From: Leucobacter triazinivorans
GTDB lineage: Bacteria; Actinomycetota; Actinomycetes; Actinomycetales; Microbacteriaceae
Length of the DNA stretch: 64,000 nucleotides
NCBI RefSeq assembly: GCF_004208635.1
Contig: NZ_CP035806.1
Coordinates: forward strand, 3,286,001-3,350,000
Direction: 5' to 3'
Part shown: positions 60,247 through 64,000 of the stretch, piece after piece
Layout: each line of letters opens with the position of its first letter
Numbering within the stretch: the first letter of the stretch is position 1
Position numbers and translations under genes: made by a program
Notes under the pieces: model-generated
The model's input: the letters and a program-made list of their open reading frames with translations, nothing else
The model's database searches: none
What the model was told of the DNA's origin: nothing

Positions 60247-60984
60247 ATGGAAACAGTGATGAAAAACGGGCGGGTGATCCAGTCGGTGCAGCGGGCGTTC
60301 GAGCTGCTCGAACGCATCGCCGCGAGCACCGATGGGTCACGGCTGAGCGAGCTGGCCGATGGAGCCGGTCTGAACCGCAGCACGGCTCACAACCTGCTCG
60401 CCTCGCTCGAAGAGCTGGGCTACATCACCCAGGACAAGAAAGGCGCGGCCTACAGGCTCACGGGCAAGCTCAACCAGCTGCTGAGGCTCGACGCCGAGGC
60501 CGAACACGCACTACGCGCCCGTCTCCGCCCAGTACTCAAGGCCGTCAGTCAGGCGTCGGGAGAGTCGACCTTCCTCGGCCTGGCGACCGGCACCGACTAT
60601 CTCTGCTCTGATGCGGTGCTCTCCGAGAAGCCGCTGCACCTGGCCGTGCGGCCGGGCGAGCGGAAGCCGTTGATCGTGGAGGCCATCGGTCACGCCATGC
60701 TCGCGGCTGATCCTGAGCTTGCGCGGGCGGTGCAGGCCCATGACCCGAGCGAATGGGAAGCGCACGCGGCCGAAATAGCCGACGCTGAACGGCGCGGAGT
60801 CGCGCTCGACCTCGACAGTCAGAACGCAGGAATCTCGTGCGTCGCCGTCGCAGTCACACCGCGCGCAGCTATCGCCGTCGCTGGCCCTACGAACCGGTTG
60901 CCGAAGGCCCTGCTGCTGACTATCGGGCAACACATTCGAGACGAGTTGGCGAAGGTGCGGCCCGTCAATCAAGAGTGGCTGTAG
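60247..60984 (+). CDS. IclR-type transcriptional regulator
   Basis: A 245-residue regulator. Residues about 8-70 are the winged HTH (VIQSVQRAFELLERIA, LSELADGAGLNRSTAHNLLASLEELGYI), and residues about 85-240 match the IclR ligand-binding domain (SGESTFLGLATG, GHAMLAADPE, ISCVAVAV). Members sense aromatic or small-acid metabolites. Placed between the divergent SDR gene and adh, it likely controls both. ATG 60247 was chosen; an in-frame ATG 12 bases later is possible. Confidence 0.87.
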   Translation: METVMKNGRVIQSVQRAFELLERIAASTDGSRLSELADGAGLNRSTAHNLLASLEELGYITQDKKGAAYRLTGKLNQLLRLDAEAEHALRARLRPVLKAVSQASGESTFLGLATGTDYLCSDAVLSEKPLHLAVRPGERKPLIVEAIGHAMLAADPELARAVQAHDPSEWEAHAAEIADAERRGVALDLDSQNAGISCVAVAVTPRAAIAVAGPTNRLPKALLLTIGQHIRDELAKVRPVNQEWL

Positions 60985-61055
60985 CCCTCGATCACAGACC
61001 ACGGGATCGGTCGCCTGAGGCGGCGCTCCCGATGATGAGAAGAAGGAGATAACCC

Positions 61056-62078
61056 ATGCGTGGAGTCATCATGCACAAGGCCGGAGACGTGCGGGTCGAA
61101 GACCGCGACGACCCGGTAATCCTCGAGCCGACCGACGCGATTGTCAAGCTCACCGCTTCCTGCATCTGCGGCTCTGACCTCTGGCCCTACCGAGGCATCG
61201 AACCAGCTGACCATCAGGTGATGGGGCACGAGTACATCGGCGTCGTAGAGGAAATCGGCGCAGACGTGAAGACCGTGAAGCCAGGCGATTTCGTCGTCGG
61301 TTCGTTCGTGATTTCAGACAACACCTGCGAGATCTGCCAGGCCGGCTTCCAGTCGAAGTGCGTGCACGCCGAGTTCGTCGCTCAGACGGTCGGCACGCAA
61401 GCCGAGAAAGCGCGCATTCCGCACGCTGACGGCACCCTCGTCAAGACGCCCGAGACGCCCGGCCCCGAGCTGTACCCGGCGCTGCTCGCCGCGTCCGACG
61501 TACTTGGTACCGGCTGGTATGCAGCCGTGGCCGCTGATGCTGGCCCCGGCAAGACCGTAGCCGTCGTCGGTGACGGCGCAGTGGGCCTCATGGCGATTCT
61601 GGCGGCCAAACAGCTTGGCGCTGATCGCATCATCGCCATGTCGCGCCACCCAGAGCGGCAGAAGCTCGCCCGCTACTACGGCGCAACCGACATTGTCGAA
61701 GAGCGCGGCGACGAGGGCGTGGTGAGAATCAAGGAGCTGACGGGCGGCCTTGGCGCGCACTCTGTCGTCGAGGCAGTCGGCACGCAAGAGTCGTTCATGC
61801 AAGCAGTCGGCGCGACGCGCGGCGGCGGGCACCTGGGCTATGTCGGTGTGAACTACGACGTGCAGATTCCCGGCATTGAACTATTCTTCGCGGGCATCCA
61901 CACGCTCGGCGGCCCGGCCCCGGTACGCCGGTTTTTGCCCGACCTCATCGACCGTATCTGGCAGGGCGAGATCGACCCCGGCAAGGTGTTCGACCTCACC
62001 CTGCCACTCGAAGAAGCACCCGAGGGCTACAAGGCGATGGACGAGCGCCGCGCCACGAAGGTCATGCTGACCCTGTAA
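61056..62078 (+). CDS. zinc-type alcohol dehydrogenase (cargo)
   Basis: A 340-residue medium-chain dehydrogenase. The catalytic zinc ligands are in ASCICGSDLWPYRG (about residue 37) and GHEYIG (about 59). The cofactor motif VVGDGAVGLMA is near residue 171. The structural-zinc lobe is reduced: CEICQAGFQSKC has three cysteines in an unusual spacing rather than the usual four, as in many bacterial oxidoreductases. The substrate is unknown. AAGAAGGAGA precedes the ATG, 71 bases after the regulator. Confidence 0.9.
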   Translation: MRGVIMHKAGDVRVEDRDDPVILEPTDAIVKLTASCICGSDLWPYRGIEPADHQVMGHEYIGVVEEIGADVKTVKPGDFVVGSFVISDNTCEICQAGFQSKCVHAEFVAQTVGTQAEKARIPHADGTLVKTPETPGPELYPALLAASDVLGTGWYAAVAADAGPGKTVAVVGDGAVGLMAILAAKQLGADRIIAMSRHPERQKLARYYGATDIVEERGDEGVVRIKELTGGLGAHSVVEAVGTQESFMQAVGATRGGGHLGYVGVNYDVQIPGIELFFAGIHTLGGPAPVRRFLPDLIDRIWQGEIDPGKVFDLTLPLEEAPEGYKAMDERRATKVMLTL

Positions 62079-62157
62079 TCAGCTTGACCACATCAAGACT
62101 GGTAGGCGATCCAACGGCCTGATACGGGTGTCGGGTCACCTCATCCGGTGTTGCGAA

Positions 62158-62180
62158 AAGTGCTAACGAAAGTGCTAAGC
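62158..62180. repeat. integrase arm-type site pair, right end
   Basis: AAGTGCTA, three bases, then AAAGTGCTAAGC; identical to 51116-51138 except for the 3-base spacer. It lies 116 bases inside attR. Confidence 0.75.
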
Positions 62181-62295
62181 AACCTGTAGGTCGGGGTATC
62201 GCGGTGGAGTTATCCACAGGACACATGCCGTAGATCGTTGATTTCATGCGGCAGAACGCCCTGCCGAGTTTCGCGGCGCGAGAGGGTCGAGGTCA

Positions 62296-62322
62296 GTTCA
62301 AGTCCCCCCTCGCGCACGCGAA
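62296..62322 (+). repeat. attR core
   Basis: Perfect copy of the tRNA-Leu 3' end (51033-51059), without the rest of the tRNA. The flank beyond keeps terminator homology with scattered differences. Confidence 0.9.
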
Positions 62323-62399
62323 CGAAATGGCCCCTGACCTGGGATTTCATCTCTCGGGTTGGGGGTCGTTTGCGTCGGACTCGACGCCGCTGCACTCGA

Positions 62400-62921
62400 C
62401 TATCGAACGCTGATCGTCACATCGTGGCCCTGCAGCGCCGTGATCTCCTCGATGTTCTCAGTCGTGCCGATGCGCACGAGATCGTCCGAGAAGCCGAGCG
62501 ATCCGGTATCGAAGAAGAAGCCGAAGTTGCCCCAGGGCACGTAGACGAAGAGGTCGCCGACCTGCGGAGCCATGCCCTGCCCGCCTGTCGTGTCGATGGC
62601 TCTGGGCGGATAGGCGATCGATTCCATTGCGTGGAAGTCTTCGAAGCGCACCGTCATCGGCAGCATCGAGAGAAAGTCCCGGGCCACGGGACTCTCCGGT
62701 TCCATCACCGCCTCGACCACGGTCGATCCTGCTGCGAACTGGACGATGATATCGCTCACGCGCTCCTCCTGGTCGGTCGTGATGCCGGGGGTCTTGTCGG
62801 GTACCGTCTCTGATTGCATCGGTCGTTCGCTCCTTGCCGCGCTCTCGACGCTGCTGCACGCGATGAGCAGCAACGGGAGCACCAGCAGGGAGAGCTTCGC
62901 GTAACGCTTCATACCGTTCAT
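62400..62921 (-). CDS. cyclophilin-like lipoprotein
   Basis: A 173-residue exported protein: signal sequence with a lipobox-like LLLIAC (cysteine about residue 22), a Ser/Glu-rich linker, and a C-terminal cyclophilin-like domain (about 60-173) with LPMTVRFEDFHAMESIAYPP and GDLFVYVPWGNFGFFF, as in the Cyclophil_like2 (TM1367-type) family. Function in the envelope is unknown. It should be processed by Lgt and Lnt, both in this window. A second ATG three codons in (MKRYAK) could be the start. Confidence 0.82.
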   Translation of the reverse strand: MNGMKRYAKLSLLVLPLLLIACSSVESAARSERPMQSETVPDKTPGITTDQEERVSDIIVQFAAGSTVVEAVMEPESPVARDFLSMLPMTVRFEDFHAMESIAYPPRAIDTTGGQGMAPQVGDLFVYVPWGNFGFFFDTGSLGFSDDLVRIGTTENIEEITALQGHDVTISVR

Positions 62922-62958
62922 AGCGCTCGTTCCGCTCGAATGCCGCCCGACAGGCGGT

Positions 62959-63288
62959 TCACGCGTTCTTCTCGATGATGTTCTTCAGCACCGCGGTCGC
63001 CCCCATGCCGTTCGGCCAGCCGGCGTAGAACGCGAGCTGCAGAAGCGCCTCCGTGAGCTCGTCATCGGTGACACCGTTGCGGCGGGCGAAGTCGAGGTGG
63101 AACTGGAGCTGATCCATCTTGCCGAGCGCGGTGAGCGCGGCGACGGTCACGAGACTGCGGTCGCGCTTCGACAGCCCATCGCGCTCCCAGACCTCGTCGA
63201 AGAGTACCTTGTCGGTGTAGTGCACCATGCCCGGGGCGAAGTCGCCGAACGCATTCCGCCCTCCGGTCCAGCCGTGCTGCTCACTCAT
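62959..63288 (-). CDS. carboxymuconolactone decarboxylase family protein
   Basis: A 109-residue all-helical protein of the CMD/AhpD-like superfamily: LFDEVWERDGLSKRDRSLVTVAALTALG, then the signature LQFHLDFARRNGVTDDELTEAL and a closing helix with AGWPNG. It lacks the AhpD CxxC pair, so it is more like 4-carboxymuconolactone decarboxylase; the true reaction is unknown. The frame is open far upstream, but ATG 63288, with AAGGAAG, gives the family length. It is next to the lipoprotein gene, 37 bases apart. Confidence 0.87.
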   Translation of the reverse strand: MSEQHGWTGGRNAFGDFAPGMVHYTDKVLFDEVWERDGLSKRDRSLVTVAALTALGKMDQLQFHLDFARRNGVTDDELTEALLQLAFYAGWPNGMGATAVLKNIIEKNA

Positions 63289-63784
63289 GTCGTTGCTTCC
63301 TTTCGTGCGTGATCGTGCGTCTGCTCGAGAATCCGCCCGAGCCCGAGCCCGAGCTCGAGCCCGAGCTTCCGAGGCCGCCGGCCGCAGACCGCGTCGGGAC
63401 TGCCGAGATCGTTCCATCGCCTGCGGCGTCGTCGAACACTCGCTCTTGCCCGCAACGCTAGTGCCGCGCTCGACGATCCGGGAGGCCCTGCCAGTACCCC
63501 CGACCGGGCGTCGTGCCCGCCTCGTCTCCCGGACAGGGGTACTGGCAGGGCCTGGCACCGCAGGAGCGGGCCAGCGAGACTCGAGAGCGACGTCGGAGTC
63601 CGGTCGGGGATGTCCGACGGAGCGCTCTCGATGCGGCCTCGCACCGAGCGGCAGTCCGCGGGCATCGCGCCTCGGGGCTCCGGGGCACTGGGCGCGTGAG
63701 CGCCGCCGGGGTCGACGCCGACGGACTCCGACCGCACCCGCGCCGCGCCGTGCACAACCCAGAACGTGAGAGACAGGTGGAACC
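63289..63784. other. 0.5-kb divergent intergenic region
   Basis: No supportable gene; the short frames on both strands are Arg-rich. It holds CCCGAG repeats at 63341-63370 and a perfect 18-base inverted repeat at 63483-63553. Confidence 0.5.
63483..63553. repeat. 18-bp perfect inverted repeat
   Basis: AGGCCCTGCCAGTACCCC (63483-63500) and its exact reverse complement (63536-63553), loop 35 bases. It lies between divergent genes, so a terminator role is unlikely. Confidence 0.8.
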
Positions 63785-64000
63785 GTGAAGAACGTCATCG
63801 TCATCGGAGCCAACGGCCGAACGGCGCGGGAGGCCATCATCCGCCTGGCACGACAGGGGGATGTCGCGCTCACCCTGTTCCTGCGCCGCCCCGAGCGGGT
63901 CGCCGACCTCGCCACGGAGGACATGACCGTGATCGCCGGCGACGCGCACAACCGCGAGGCGCTGCGAGCCGCGCTCGCGGGGCAGGACATCGTGATCGTC
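63785..64000 (+). CDS. NAD(P)H-binding protein, partial
   Basis: The first 72 residues of an atypical SDR/NmrA-like protein. It starts VKNVIVIGANGRTAREAI with the GxxGxxx cofactor motif, followed by an arginine-bearing strand (LFLRRPERV) typical of NADP-binding members and GDAHNREALRAALAGQD. GTG start with AGACAGGTGG upstream. It is cut by the window end. Confidence 0.8.
   Translation, partial: MKNVIVIGANGRTAREAIIRLARQGDVALTLFLRRPERVADLATEDMTVIAGDAHNREALRAALAGQDIVIV

Larger units (their letters stand above)
51033..62322. mobile_element. integrative mobilizable element in tRNA-Leu(GAG), about 11.3 kb
   Basis: The element is bounded by a 27-base perfect direct repeat of the tRNA 3' end (51033-51059 and 62296-62322). 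It holds a tyrosine integrase next to the tRNA, an Xre regulator, an excisionase-like protein, a VbhA-Fic module, a MobF relaxase-helicase, and cargo (MFS, SDR, IclR-type regulator, alcohol dehydrogenase). No coupling protein or type IV secretion ATPase is present, so it should be mobilizable rather than self-transmissible. The tRNA stays complete because the repeat restores its 3' end and terminator. Confidence 0.9.
62079..62399. other. right end of the element and flank
   Basis: No gene. It contains the right integrase arm-site pair (62158-62180), the attR core (62296-62322) and the chromosomal copy of the tRNA terminator (62329-62370). A possible origin of transfer was not recognised. Confidence 0.6.

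Noticed and set aside
62281..62322. Second tRNA-Leu gene
   Set aside because: Only the 3' tail from the T loop is present; the upstream bases do not form the other arms. It is attR.
51033..62322. Self-transmissible conjugative element
   Set aside because: No VirB4/VirD4-like ATPase, coupling protein or other mating-pair gene is found between the repeats.

Overview
This 64 kb window is high-GC DNA from an actinobacterium, most likely Microbacteriaceae and Leucobacter-like. That placement is inferred from gene content and order, not from a database search. Supporting traits are the actinobacterial trp cluster carrying two small membrane proteins (Trp_oprn_chp and HGxxPAAW types), a PdtaR-type ANTAR response regulator, a VKOR-type DsbB replacement, an RNase E/G with long disordered ends, an NhaA-thioredoxin fusion, and many genes with a TANNNT -10 box 6-7 bases before the start codon (leaderless transcripts).

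Bases 1-36,600 are core genome. In order: fmt-rsmB; an MFS transporter; a repeat-rich membrane protein on the other strand; rpe; a his/trp block (hisE-hisG-hisF-hisI-trpE-two membrane proteins-trpC-trpB-trpA); lgt; pyk; an acyltransferase; tRNA-Leu(CAA); pdtaR; a PaaI-type thioesterase; polA; rpsA; a DUF4126 membrane protein; coaE; VKOR; rne; rplU-rpmA; then obgE-proB-proA-nadD-rsfS with two interspersed unknown proteins; and a PIG-L deacetylase. It supplies parts of histidine and tryptophan synthesis, proline, NAD and CoA synthesis, lipoprotein maturation and the translation machinery.

Bases 36,581-50,853 are more mixed. An operon of two catalytically degenerate SDR proteins brackets a sodium/proton antiporter fused to a thioredoxin domain that has lost its CxxC. 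A lower-GC block (about 39,940-42,600) carries an apolipoprotein N-acyltransferase and ends at the 3' side of tRNA-Ala(GGC). Then come tandem fluoride channels (crcB), pdxY, a GlcD-like flavoprotein, gluQRS, a GerW-like protein, an SGNH hydrolase, an SF2 helicase and ybaK.

Bases 51,033-62,322 are an integrated mobilizable element of about 11.3 kb inserted in the 3' end of tRNA-Leu(GAG). It has a direct repeat at both ends, matching twin integrase arm-type sites inside each end, a tyrosine integrase (apparent CTG start), an Xre regulator, an excisionase-like HTH protein, a VbhA/Fic toxin-antitoxin pair with a divergent Fic motif, and a MobF (TraA/TrwC) relaxase-helicase. Its cargo is an MFS transporter, an SDR, an IclR-type regulator and a zinc-type alcohol dehydrogenase. 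No type IV secretion genes are present, so it is probably mobilized by other elements. A palindromic site shared by the xre and traA upstream regions suggests that one repressor controls both.

Beyond the element are a cyclophilin-like lipoprotein, a carboxymuconolactone-decarboxylase-like protein and the start of an NAD(P)H-binding protein cut by the window end.
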